From an uncultured Ignavibacteriota bacterium (GTDB lineage: Bacteria > Bacteroidota > Ignavibacteria > UBA10030 > UBA8401), in NCBI GenBank assembly GCA_903861125.1, contig CAIOTF010000015.1:124001-188000 (forward strand): a DNA stretch of 64,000 nucleotides, written 5' to 3'. The notes below the pieces were generated by a model that was not told where the DNA came from, made no database searches, and saw only the letters and a list, made by a program, of their open reading frames with translations. Below are positions 24,021 through 33,486 of this stretch, piece by piece. A program made the position numbers and the translations under genes. Each line of letters begins with the position of its first letter. Positions within the stretch are counted from its first letter, which is position 1.

Positions 24021-24917
24021 CTATCCGATCCCTTTCAGGAATTCGGTAAGGTCAACATGACTTTCCAGCGCAAGTTTTTTTCTTAGCCGCGTGCGGGCCT
24101 TCCGTATTCCTTCATACGAGACAAGGGTCATGTGAGATATTTCTTTGCTGGAAAGGTTCATTCTGAAGAGGAGCGATAACTTCAGATCTTTTTCAGTCAG
24201 GTTAGGATTCCGTGCCTTCAATCCGGTTTTGAAGCCGCCGTGATTTTCCAGGAATGTATTCTCAATGGAGGTCCAATGCAGCGTAAACAGATCTTTTTTG
24301 AACATGGTAATCTGCCTGTCGATCTCATTTTTGTCCAATTGTTCTGTATTTACTTCGGCGGAATTTTCCGGTGCGGATACCGCACTCTCGGTTCCTCCGT
24401 TGGTAAACGCCAACTGATTTGTCAAATCGGTCAGTTCTTTTGCTTTCAGTTCGATATCCATTTGCAGATACTCCTTATACTGTAAAAATACATCCCGTTC
24501 ACGATCGAGCCGTTTTTTTTGATCTCTGCGTACTTTAAGGATCGCGGAAACGCGTGAAGTAAGTTCCTCGCACACTACCGGTTTCTGTACGATTTCGGCC
24601 GCCCTTCCATTGTATGCTGTCTGAACACAGCCAGGGTGGTCCGCTGCACCGGCCATAAATACAACGGGGATCGGAGCAGTTATTTTATTTCCGCGCAGTT
24701 TTTTTAAAAGATCCAAGCCGCTCACACCCGGCATGAGCCAGTCCGTTATTATAAGGTCCGGAAGGATGCGCAAAGCTGCAGCGAACGCGTTCACGCTGTT
24801 TTTTTCTGCATAGCAGGAATATTTCAGCGGATTAAAATATCGCTGTATGGTTTCGATGTTTTCCTCTTCACCGCCGGTAATGAGAAGCGTATATTGTTTT
24901 CCTTTTGTTTTTGCCAT
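24021..24917 (-). CDS. Response regulator: receiver + coiled-coil + C-terminal HTH (LuxR-like)
   Basis: LLITGGEEENIETIQRYF...LIITDWLMPGVSGLDLL...VQKPV; C-term NLSSKEISHMTLVSYEGIRKARTRLRKKL. Confidence 0.8.
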   Translation of the reverse strand: MAKTKGKQYTLLITGGEEENIETIQRYFNPLKYSCYAEKNSVNAFAAALRILPDLIITDWLMPGVSGLDLLKKLRGNKITAPIPVVFMAGAADHPGCVQTAYNGRAAEIVQKPVVCEELTSRVSAILKVRRDQKKRLDRERDVFLQYKEYLQMDIELKAKELTDLTNQLAFTNGGTESAVSAPENSAEVNTEQLDKNEIDRQITMFKKDLFTLHWTSIENTFLENHGGFKTGLKARNPNLTEKDLKLSLLFRMNLSSKEISHMTLVSYEGIRKARTRLRKKLALESHVDLTEFLKGIG

Positions 24918-25184
24918 GCCTGGTCTTTCTATCAACGCAGAGTTACGATCTATCCCGATATAATTTTTAACACTAAATAATACAAATATGATTACAATTA
25001 TTCGGCAGACAGGCGGCGGACAAATGCAAAAACGTGGAAATATTTTTTTGAGGACCTTCCGGGTGGAAAGGACTGAAACATCATCAATTTATTGCAGTTA
25101 TGGGTTTTCATGCGAAAATTAGAATTGACAAAGTTAGGTCAAATTTGTAAAAATAAAACACGGAACGCGGAATATACCGAAAGG

Positions 25185-26072
25185 CTACCCAATATTTTTC
25201 AGAAATTCGGTAAGGTCGATATGGCTTTCGAGTTCAAGTTTTTTTCTCAGCCGCGTGCGGGCCTTTCGTATCCCCTCGTATGAAATGAATGTTATCTCAG
25301 AGATCTCTTTATTCGAAAGATCAAGACTGTACAAAAGCGACAGCATTAGATCGTGTTCGGTAAGTCCGGGATAACGCTCTACCAGTTCTTTCTTGAAATC
25401 ACTCCGGCCGTCCAAAAATTTGTTCTCAATGGCTGTCCAATGCAAAGTAAAGAGTTCTTTCTTGTATTCCGTGATCTGCTTGTCGATCTCGCCCCGACTG
25501 AACTGACCGCTGGTACCATCCACGATCTTATCCATAGACGCTATAAATTTTTCGGCAATACGGTTATTGTTTACGAAGCGGAACGACAGATCGGATAATT
25601 CCCTCTGCTTTCGTTCTATCTTTTCCTGCAGGTCCTGCTGCTGCCGCACGAATAATTTACGTTCAAGTTCGATCCTGTTATTCTGTTCATCCCTTAGTTC
25701 AAGAATGGACGAAACACGGGAATTCAGTTCCAGCGTATCGACCGGTTTCCTGATAAAATCCGCCGCACCGATGTCGAACGCCCGCTGTAGATGTTCCGAT
25801 TCTTTCATTATTCCCGTCATAATAATGACTGGAATTGAAGCGGCCATCTCGTCCGCTTTGTAGCGTTCCAGCAGTTCAATGCCGCTAAGTCCGGGCATCT
25901 GCCAATCCATTACGATCAGGTCCGGACGCTCACGGCAAACCGTATCGAATGCCCGCATGCTGTCCGGCTCACCAATGCAATGGTATGCCGTGCGGAGAAG
26001 TTTGCGCTGCACGATCTCGATGTTATCCTCTTCATCATCGATGATAAGAATTTTATAACGTTCCGTTTTCAT
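25185..26072 (-). CDS. Response regulator paralog: receiver + coiled-coil + C-terminal HTH
   Basis: ILIIDDEEDNIEIVQRKLL...LIVMDWQMPGLSGIELL...FIRKPVD; HTH nearly identical to the 24021-24917 protein. Confidence 0.85.
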   Translation of the reverse strand: MKTERYKILIIDDEEDNIEIVQRKLLRTAYHCIGEPDSMRAFDTVCRERPDLIVMDWQMPGLSGIELLERYKADEMAASIPVIIMTGIMKESEHLQRAFDIGAADFIRKPVDTLELNSRVSSILELRDEQNNRIELERKLFVRQQQDLQEKIERKQRELSDLSFRFVNNNRIAEKFIASMDKIVDGTSGQFSRGEIDKQITEYKKELFTLHWTAIENKFLDGRSDFKKELVERYPGLTEHDLMLSLLYSLDLSNKEISEITFISYEGIRKARTRLRKKLELESHIDLTEFLKNIG

Positions 26073-26084
26073 ATGTTCCTTTTT

Positions 26085-28106
26085 TCAAGCGTTGTGTAAT
26101 GTAAAACTGAAAATGCTTCCTAAACCTATATTACTTTTGACCTTCAACGACGATCCGTGACGTTCAAGAAAATCCTTCACAATGTATAGTCCGAGCCCTG
26201 ACCCCCGTTCCGATGCGGTGCCACGTTCGCTGGGCTGCACTTCCTGCACAAGTATCTCATCCGGATTGCCAACCCCTTTCCCGAAATCGATCACGGCAAT
26301 CTCAACATGATCACCAAGGGCTTCAGCTGAAACGATGATGCTTCCTTTTTTGAATGAATATTTGATCGCATTCGAAATGAGGTTTCGCAGAATAGTCTTG
26401 ACCATTCTTGTATCTGCAGCCACGAACAGGTCGGCCGGAATTGCGGTTTCTCCTGTCAATCCTTTATCGGACAGTGCGGACTTAAACAGGTCAAGGCACT
26501 CCATGGCAAGCGCAAGCACATTCACTTTCTCGGGAACGTAGGTGATCACTTCCATTTCATACACGGACCAGTCCAAAATATTTTCCAGAAAATTGTATGC
26601 TCTTTTTGACGACTGCTGTAATTTACGTATGTCGTCCTCAGCGTGTTCATAATGTTGCGCCTTCACGTCGTTCGCGATGAATTCCGCATAACTGATCATG
26701 GAATTGAAGATATTCTTCAAATCATGAGCTACGATAGACAATATTTTGTCCTTGGTTTTATTCACCCGGTTCAGTTTCTGCTGCGTTGCCGTTCTGACGC
26801 TTATTTCCTGATTCAGCCTTTTCACTGTGGTATGCAGTTCCGCTGTACGCTCTTCGACGAGGTTTTCCATATTGCCGTATAACACTTTCAGTGCTCTTTC
26901 GCTGTTGACGGATGTATCCTTCAGTTTCCGTTGTGCGGCCGAAATGATCGTAATCAGAAACAGTGTCAGGAGGAATTGACCATACGGAGTGATATTTGCA
27001 TACGGCTTTACTTGATAGACAAAATAGTATAGTGAATCGTAAGCCATTGCAGCGAAGTATATCATGATCACAATCAAAAAATACAGAGCAAAGGTGTCGG
27101 TTTTCAGTGAGGCATATCGAATGAGGTAGTAGACAATAGAAATAAGAACCGGTATGTGCAAATACATCACCTGAATCTGATACACATGTAAGAGATCAAG
27201 ATACGTATCCTGAATAATCACGAGAAAAGCACAGATTGCAAACAGAAACGCAAGAGTACCATACGCTGTTATTTTTCTTTTGAATGCATTGGTATATTCA
27301 AAAACGAACAGGGCATTCATTAAGATCGTCATGTTGTAACCGGTTTTGGAAAATTTTTCCAGAAGAAGAACATTCGAAAAGTCACTTGAAAAAGCATTGT
27401 TCACCTGTGAGAAAGCAGCGGCGAGACTTAGCATTGAAAAATACAGATAATAATTATTGTCCGTCTCGCGCACTGAAAGGTGGAGCGACAAAAAATGGAA
27501 GAACGTGAGAGCACTAAAAATGATCAGCGCAAAACTAAAGCCGGGCCCGAGTAAATTCCGGAGAAATTCATTTCTGGCAGCATAATCATATCCGGAAAGA
27601 TAGATTTGGCCGAACGGTTTATTTGTTTCGCCATAGTGCGGGTACAATTGAACAGTCAGATAATTCACCTCTTCACTTTTTCGCAGTATACAGGAGGACA
27701 ATAAAAGTGCTTTTGAATAATGAGTTCTATTTGTATACCCAATCCGATCGTCACCTTGCTTACCAATGAGACTTCCGTTCAGATAAATGTTGGCAGCGTA
27801 TTCAAACGGCGGAAGAAAAAGGGCAAGGGTTTGTCCGGAAAGTTTTGCGCTGATGACAAACCCGGAGACCAGTGTTATCATCCGATTCTTCGGGTCCCTA
27901 TGCATAGGAAGTGTATCGCCGGCATACGTAACAAATGCAGCAGCAGTATCACCGGGGAACAGAAACTTACCCGGTTCATAATCACTTTCTAATACTCTGA
28001 AGTGCATGACCGTTTCCTGGTACGGATCAGTCATCTTTGTTTGCGCAGACAACAGCCCCGCAAAAAAGAAGGCACTTACAACAATAATGAAAGTAGTTTT
28101 TGTCAT
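26085..28106 (-). CDS. 7TM-DISM-like sensor histidine kinase
   Basis: Signal peptide, N-terminal extracytoplasmic domain, about 7 TM helices, H-box SIVAHDLKNIFNSM, N-box RNLISNAIKYS, G-boxes. Confidence 0.85.
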   Translation of the reverse strand: MTKTTFIIVVSAFFFAGLLSAQTKMTDPYQETVMHFRVLESDYEPGKFLFPGDTAAAFVTYAGDTLPMHRDPKNRMITLVSGFVISAKLSGQTLALFLPPFEYAANIYLNGSLIGKQGDDRIGYTNRTHYSKALLLSSCILRKSEEVNYLTVQLYPHYGETNKPFGQIYLSGYDYAARNEFLRNLLGPGFSFALIIFSALTFFHFLSLHLSVRETDNNYYLYFSMLSLAAAFSQVNNAFSSDFSNVLLLEKFSKTGYNMTILMNALFVFEYTNAFKRKITAYGTLAFLFAICAFLVIIQDTYLDLLHVYQIQVMYLHIPVLISIVYYLIRYASLKTDTFALYFLIVIMIYFAAMAYDSLYYFVYQVKPYANITPYGQFLLTLFLITIISAAQRKLKDTSVNSERALKVLYGNMENLVEERTAELHTTVKRLNQEISVRTATQQKLNRVNKTKDKILSIVAHDLKNIFNSMISYAEFIANDVKAQHYEHAEDDIRKLQQSSKRAYNFLENILDWSVYEMEVITYVPEKVNVLALAMECLDLFKSALSDKGLTGETAIPADLFVAADTRMVKTILRNLISNAIKYSFKKGSIIVSAEALGDHVEIAVIDFGKGVGNPDEILVQEVQPSERGTASERGSGLGLYIVKDFLERHGSSLKVKSNIGLGSIFSFTLHNA

Positions 28107-28309
28107 AACATAGTAAGGAGAGCAGTCGGTTGAAAAATATTTTGCTTATAATATTTTCTGCACAACTGCTAAAAACTGAAATTTTATCGTCATTAATCGA
28201 CAATCTCGCAGCACCTATATGTTTTACAATTATTGAGCCAAAAAATTGTGCTTAATTTGTATAAAAACGAGGCATTTTTTTAGGAAGTGTAAATTAAGAT
28301 TCACATTAA

Positions 28310-28327
28310 TGTAAACCTATGTTTACA
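28310..28327. promoter_or_regulatory. Inverted repeat TGTAAAC-CTAT-GTTTACA (candidate operator)
   Basis: Perfect 7-bp arms with 4-bp spacer, in the intergenic region upstream of the histidine kinase. Confidence 0.4.
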
Positions 28328-28586
28328 CTCAAATTTAAAACGTCTAAATAATGGACAATAGTATCCGGAAACATATTGCAGTTAACAGGATATCCCTGCA
28401 CAATTTTTTACCGTTCTCTGTGGTCTTGGCGGTGAGAAATTTTCATGTCTGAAGGAAGAGAACTTGACGCGGGAGCAAATTACAATGAGTTGTTTGCCAG
28501 TTGGACACTTCTTAAAAAATTTAAAAAGCGGCGACAGTGTAATTACTGCGCCGCTGCAGAAAATTTATTACCAGTGATTGTAAAAT

Positions 28587-29792
28587 CTATTTCTTCTTAA
28601 TGTCGATATAACCGTTCACCGTTTCCAAGGTGATCGTCTCCCCTCCGCCGTTGAGCAGATATCGGCCACGGATCTCCTGCCGCTCTTCATCTTTTTGATA
28701 AGACTCGGCTTTGAAATCTGAACGGATCTCGTACTTTGATTTTCGTGATGACGAACTCCAGTTTTCAGCATCGCGAAGCCGGATTGTTGCTTCAATAGTC
28801 GCTTTTACATTTTCGGGAACGGTCAATTTAATGTCGCCGCCTGCCGTCTTCAATTTGCTCTCCCCTTTTCCGCCCGGATTCAGTTCCGCGATCACATTCC
28901 CTCCGGCCGTGCTTGCTTCGATGGAACCGGTGATATTCTTCAGTTCAATATCGCCGCCGGATGTTTTTGCTTCAACCGTTCCGTATGCTCCGTTCAGTTT
29001 TAAGTCTCCACCCGCCGTGCGAAGATATGCGCTGCCGCTCACCTTCCCCACCCGTACGTCACCACCGGCCGTTGAAAGTGTTGCATCGCCGCCGATATCG
29101 CCGGCCTCAATGTCGCCGCCTGAGGTACGCGCGTCGAGTTTCTTCCCAACTTTTTCAATACGGATGTCACCGCCGGATGTGCTGACGGTTGCATCACCGT
29201 TGACGCTTACCAAAATAATGTTGCCGCCGGAGGTACGAAGATCCGCTTTGCCGTCGATATCGCCTGCACGCATATCGCCCCCCGATGTTGACATACGCAC
29301 CGATCCTTTTATTTTTTCAATGATGATATCTCCTCCGGCTGTTGAACCGGCCGCATCACCAATAAGATTTCCCTGTAATTCTATATCACCGCCGGAGGTA
29401 CGCAATTCAAGTTTTGTTTGTGAAGGGACAGTAATGACAAAACGGCCGTCGCTGTCATTCCCCCACTTCGGCCGGTATGAAACATGGACTTCATCACCGG
29501 ACTGTTTCATGGTAAGATATTCCAGATCCTCATCATGGATTCCCTCCGCAACAACGCGGATCTCATTCTTATCTGTTGCTTTGATCAAAATCGAACAGCC
29601 GGTAACCGAAACGTCGAGCGCACTGCCTTTACCGACATTGAACGTCTGCTCCTTTTTAGATAGACCAGCCGAAGAGCCGGAATGCGCATACGATTTTCCC
29701 GATGATCCGGTGGATTCCTGATCGCCAGCAAAAACCTGCGCTACAATCAACAGAGCACATAAACACAGTGATTGAATTTGTTTGGTTTTCAT
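28587..29792 (-). CDS. DUF4097-like exported beta-repeat protein with T[S/A]GGD repeats
   Basis: Signal peptide; 11 copies of T[S/A]GG[D/N], mostly at 18-residue spacing; ATGA overlap with the upstream gene. Confidence 0.8.
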   Translation of the reverse strand: MKTKQIQSLCLCALLIVAQVFAGDQESTGSSGKSYAHSGSSAGLSKKEQTFNVGKGSALDVSVTGCSILIKATDKNEIRVVAEGIHDEDLEYLTMKQSGDEVHVSYRPKWGNDSDGRFVITVPSQTKLELRTSGGDIELQGNLIGDAAGSTAGGDIIIEKIKGSVRMSTSGGDMRAGDIDGKADLRTSGGNIILVSVNGDATVSTSGGDIRIEKVGKKLDARTSGGDIEAGDIGGDATLSTAGGDVRVGKVSGSAYLRTAGGDLKLNGAYGTVEAKTSGGDIELKNITGSIEASTAGGNVIAELNPGGKGESKLKTAGGDIKLTVPENVKATIEATIRLRDAENWSSSSRKSKYEIRSDFKAESYQKDEERQEIRGRYLLNGGGETITLETVNGYIDIKKK

Positions 29793-30748
29793 TGATATAT
29801 CTCCTTAACAAGATTGACCGTACGATTACGGACATAATTATTTTGTTCTTTACCAATTTGGTTTTTCAGAGCATTAATCGTTGCAGCATCGAACCTTATT
29901 CCATCCATTTTTGCGGTCTCCAGTGCATTAATCGCTGCAACACGGAGTCCGGAGTTACCATCCTTAGCAATGACAAAGAGCAGCGCATCGCGTATATCGT
30001 TGTCGAAAGCACAGCGTTGAAGCACTCGGAGTGCTTCCCTGCGCACGCCAGGGTTTACATCGGATCTCAATGATGTTATCAACGCAGCTTTGACGGCCGG
30101 ATCAACCGCTTTTGTATTCTCGGTGTTACTGCGGATTGCATTCACGCTTGAAAGGCGCACACCGGCGTTCGATTCGTTCAGCAGCGCGTGTGTCAGCAGT
30201 TTCTGTATTTCCGGATCGTCGATGTTCCCTTTCACATGCATCGGCGCAACGGCATCAAATTCAAACTCCACTTCGCCATCGCTGGCATCACCGTCGATAA
30301 ACCGGATATTGGTTACAGACGTTTTCGCGCTTGTTTCAGCTGAATTCGAAACAGACCGAAAAACGAAACCTCCTTCATCTCCCCCGGGCGAAAAGGAGCA
30401 ATACCCGATGATGATGCCGAGTGAAAGTATCCCTGCCCCGCTCAACGCGTATGCGGGATGCATCAATTCACCGAGAAAATTTTTTTTAATACGGTCGAAT
30501 ACGGTGACCTTGCTTCGTTCTTTCAGCAATACCGCGCGCAATTCATTCCGAGCATCGCTTAGAAGATCATCCGTAATTTTTGGAACGGTATTCTTCGACA
30601 TGAATGATCTGAACTTTTTCAGTTCCTGAAATTCTTTATTCATATCCGGATGTTTCTTCAGATATGCGTCGAGCGTCGACTGATCATCCTTATTCAATTC
30701 CCCGTAGACGGAAAGATACATCAGTTCTTTGTATTCTTCTTTTTTCAT
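29789..30748 (-). CDS. Anti-sigma-factor-like membrane protein with C-terminal HEAT-like repeats
   Basis: Next to an ECF sigma gene; one TM (PAYALSGAGILSLGIIIGYCSF); C-terminal helical repeats (NAGVRLSSVNAIRS, NPGVRREALRVLQR, NSGLRVAAINALET). Confidence 0.75.
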   Translation of the reverse strand: MKKEEYKELMYLSVYGELNKDDQSTLDAYLKKHPDMNKEFQELKKFRSFMSKNTVPKITDDLLSDARNELRAVLLKERSKVTVFDRIKKNFLGELMHPAYALSGAGILSLGIIIGYCSFSPGGDEGGFVFRSVSNSAETSAKTSVTNIRFIDGDASDGEVEFEFDAVAPMHVKGNIDDPEIQKLLTHALLNESNAGVRLSSVNAIRSNTENTKAVDPAVKAALITSLRSDVNPGVRREALRVLQRCAFDNDIRDALLFVIAKDGNSGLRVAAINALETAKMDGIRFDAATINALKNQIGKEQNNYVRNRTVNLVKEIYQ

Positions 30749-30751
30749 TGT

Positions 30752-31315
30752 TCACTCATAGATATCGTGCAAACTGGTCCTCATTTTTTGCGTCGCTTCG
30801 AACAGATATTTCTTTATTGTCCCTTCTGCACAATTCATTATGGCGGCAATGTCTTTCAGCTTATAATCCTGATAGTGTCGAAGCGTGAAGACGAGTTTCT
30901 GCTGAGGAGATAATTTCAGCAATGCGGAATCGATGCGTGTCGAGATTTCGTTTCCAAACAACTGCGAATCTGCTTCATCTTCACCGGATGCATGTACATT
31001 GCCAGCATCGCCGTAATTCTCATTGTCGTATGAAACGGTTAGTTCTTTTTTTTTTCGTTCTATATGATTTAGGCAGACATTCGTGGCGATCCGGAACAGC
31101 CATGTTGAAAATTCGCTTTTCTGCTGAAATGCCGGTAATCCTTTGAACACGCGAATAAATGTTTCCTGATAGATATCCTTTGCATCTTCCGAACTTCGTG
31201 TAAAACGGGCTGCAATATTCAGCACATTCTGATCATAACGATAGATCAGTTGTTCAAAAGCCACATAGTTTCCTGCTTTGGATTGCTCTATCAACTCTTC
31301 GTCTGTTTGAGTCAT
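30752..31315 (-). CDS. RNA polymerase sigma factor, ECF (sigma-70 family)
   Basis: Region 2 DAKDIYQETFIRVFKGL...FSTWLFRIATNVCLNHIERKKK; region 4 LKLSPQQKLVFTLRHYQDYKLKDIAAIMNCAEGTIKKYL. Confidence 0.93.
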   Translation of the reverse strand: MTQTDEELIEQSKAGNYVAFEQLIYRYDQNVLNIAARFTRSSEDAKDIYQETFIRVFKGLPAFQQKSEFSTWLFRIATNVCLNHIERKKKELTVSYDNENYGDAGNVHASGEDEADSQLFGNEISTRIDSALLKLSPQQKLVFTLRHYQDYKLKDIAAIMNCAEGTIKKYLFEATQKMRTSLHDIYE

Positions 31316-31808
31316 ATCACTGCGTTTATATATTAGACCGGTACGTAGTCAAAAAGGTTGTGGTATTGGGTAAATCAAATCACATAATGATCATTCAGCT
31401 AAACAATTACTGATGGATGTTACGACAAATCATTCTGACGGTTTCGGATTCTTTGTGATCATTTTCAAAGGAATCTGCGGGCTTCAAACGCCGGCGATTG
31501 GCGGAGCAACCACCATAGCCGCGAAGAACCATGAGTGGTTGTCAATAAGGTAAGAAGATCAGACTTCAAATTCTGCCGGCAACAGAGAAAATTTGGGCAA
31601 AATCTGCATTGGGACGTTTAAACTCTTCTTAAGAGTTGGAAGAGAGGGTGAACACATTGATGTTGCAGCATACCGTCCACGCATTGAATCGACCGACAAA
31701 CAATATGTGTTTGAAAGGCCTATGATTTCATGGTGAGTCCCGGTACAGTCACGGAATGCACCGCGACGTACCACATTAACACAAAAAATCAATGTATCCG
31801 AATCGATA

Positions 31809-32207
31809 CTATCGAACAGCCGGATTGCTCGACTCAATCAGAAGCACTCTGTGCTTCGGAAAATTTTTCGATTCCTTCAACTGAAACTGAACATCGAAAA
31901 CAACCTGGGAGCTGCGTTTCTTTCCGTCGTAGGTTTCCGGAATCCACGTTACTTTCCGGAGAGTGGATTTAACAGAATTACTGAACATGCCGGAACCGCC
32001 GAAATCGACAGAGACGACTTTACCAAGAGCATCGATCTGAATATTCACTCTCGCAATATCTTCCACACCGGCACGCCGCGCAATTTCGGGATAGACGATA
32101 AGACTCTTCAGCGAATCCCAACCGATTTCCGGCCGTGCTTCCACAAGAGTATTCTGAGCATATCCGAACGAGACCAACAGCATCATAGAAACAAAAAACG
32201 ATTTCAT
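31809..32207 (-). CDS. Exported TonB C-terminal-domain-like protein
   Basis: MKSFFVSMMLLVSFGYAQ signal peptide; YPEIARRAGVEDIARVNIQIDALGKVVSVDFGGSG resembles a TonB C-terminal fold. Confidence 0.6.
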   Translation of the reverse strand: MKSFFVSMMLLVSFGYAQNTLVEARPEIGWDSLKSLIVYPEIARRAGVEDIARVNIQIDALGKVVSVDFGGSGMFSNSVKSTLRKVTWIPETYDGKKRSSQVVFDVQFQLKESKNFPKHRVLLIESSNPAVR

Positions 32208-32349
32208 ACACTTCTCCTTGTACTGTAATGCGTGAAATGTCCTTGAATTTCGAGAGAGAGTCAAGTTTAAAAAAAATCAGCTCTTTCATTTGGCAATGTC
32301 TTCACTTATATTTCTGCAACAAAGTACCGCTGATAACAAAGGAGAGTTT

Positions 32350-33123
32350 ATGGCTTACGAAACATTACTGGTGACGAAAGAAAAAGGATACGCACTGATC
32401 CGGATCAATCGTCCGCAAGCGCTGAATGCATTGAATTCACTGGTGCTGAAGGAGATCTATAACGCATTATTCGAGATGGACCACGATGATGAGATCCATT
32501 GCTCTATTATAACGGGAAATGAAAAGGCATTTGCCGCCGGCGCGGATATAAAAGAGATGATGGATAAAAATGCCGACGCGATGTTCATGGATAATCAGTT
32601 TGAACCGTTTTACAAACTCCGCTCCATTAAAAAACCGATGATAGCAGCTGTAAGCGGATTTGCACTCGGCGGCGGATGCGAACTGGTGATGGCGTGCGAT
32701 ATGGTCATTGCGAGCGAATCGGCAAAGTTTGGTCAGCCGGAGATCAATCTCGGTGTTATCCCGGGAATGGGCGGTTCGCAGCGGTTGACGCGTGCCGTGG
32801 GTAAGTACAAAGCACATGAACTGCTGCTGACCGGCGAAATGTTCTCGGCAGAAGAGGCTCTGAAGTGGGGTTTGATTAACAAAATTGTGCCGAATGAATT
32901 CTTGTTGGAAGAGGCAGCATCGCTGGCAAAAAAAATCGCGAGTAAACCGTTGATGGCTGTCATCGCTTCCAAAGAAATGGTGAACAAAGCAGATGATTGT
33001 ACGCTTGATGAAGGGATCAAACTTGAGCGTAGAAAATTTGCCGATCTCTATGATACGGAAGATCAAAAAGAAGGAATGAAAGCATTTACGGAGAAACGAA
33101 AAGCGGTATGGAAAAACAGATGA
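32350..33123 (+). CDS. Enoyl-CoA hydratase/isomerase family protein
   Basis: AFAAGADIKEM, ALGGGCELVMACDMVIASESAKFGQPEINLGVIPGMGGSQRL; GGAGAG before ATG 32350 (ORF track start is 32290). Confidence 0.93.
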   Translation: MAYETLLVTKEKGYALIRINRPQALNALNSLVLKEIYNALFEMDHDDEIHCSIITGNEKAFAAGADIKEMMDKNADAMFMDNQFEPFYKLRSIKKPMIAAVSGFALGGGCELVMACDMVIASESAKFGQPEINLGVIPGMGGSQRLTRAVGKYKAHELLLTGEMFSAEEALKWGLINKIVPNEFLLEEAASLAKKIASKPLMAVIASKEMVNKADDCTLDEGIKLERRKFADLYDTEDQKEGMKAFTEKRKAVWKNR

Positions 33124-33486
33124 TGATCTGCTGTATCTTTCATCCATTATGTGATCAACGTTCGCAACGGACAGATCATTAACAAACATTAATAGGAAGT
33201 CTCAGTTTCTTTTTGTATCTTTAAGAGTTGCAAATATGCAACGCCGCATCTGATCCACAGAACATTTTCCGCACGCACCAAGTTGTAACGCGGGTAACGT
33301 CGGAAGCGGTAACAACGACACGCTTCTCTGACGGCATTTTCGATTAGGTTCTCCTCTCGCAATTCCTTCGCACAGCAGCGAGTCAATTTTAACATCAATA
33401 GTTATTCACCGCAGATTCCGCAGAGGATTTTCTTTTCCATTCTGCTCGGCGCACTCCTCGGGGAACAAACAAATTAAGGAACAACA

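Noticed and set aside
28711-29721. 336-aa plus-strand ORF antisense to the DUF4097-like gene
   Set aside because: It mirrors the 54-nt repeat on the other strand. The minus-strand protein has a signal peptide and sensible operon context, while the plus-strand product is low-complexity (SPPAV...).
31508-31541. CAACCAC...GTGGTTG inverted repeat downstream of the TonB-like gene
   Set aside because: Only 7-bp arms with a 20-nt loop and no U-tract; too weak to call a terminator or operator.
31559-31837. 92-aa minus-strand ORF overlapping the TonB-like protein end
   Set aside because: No recognisable features and overlaps a better-supported gene; insufficient support.
32467-33189. 240-aa minus-strand ORF opposite the enoyl-CoA hydratase
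   Set aside because: Antisense to a clear conserved gene; the translation is Phe/His/Cys-rich with no recognisable domain.
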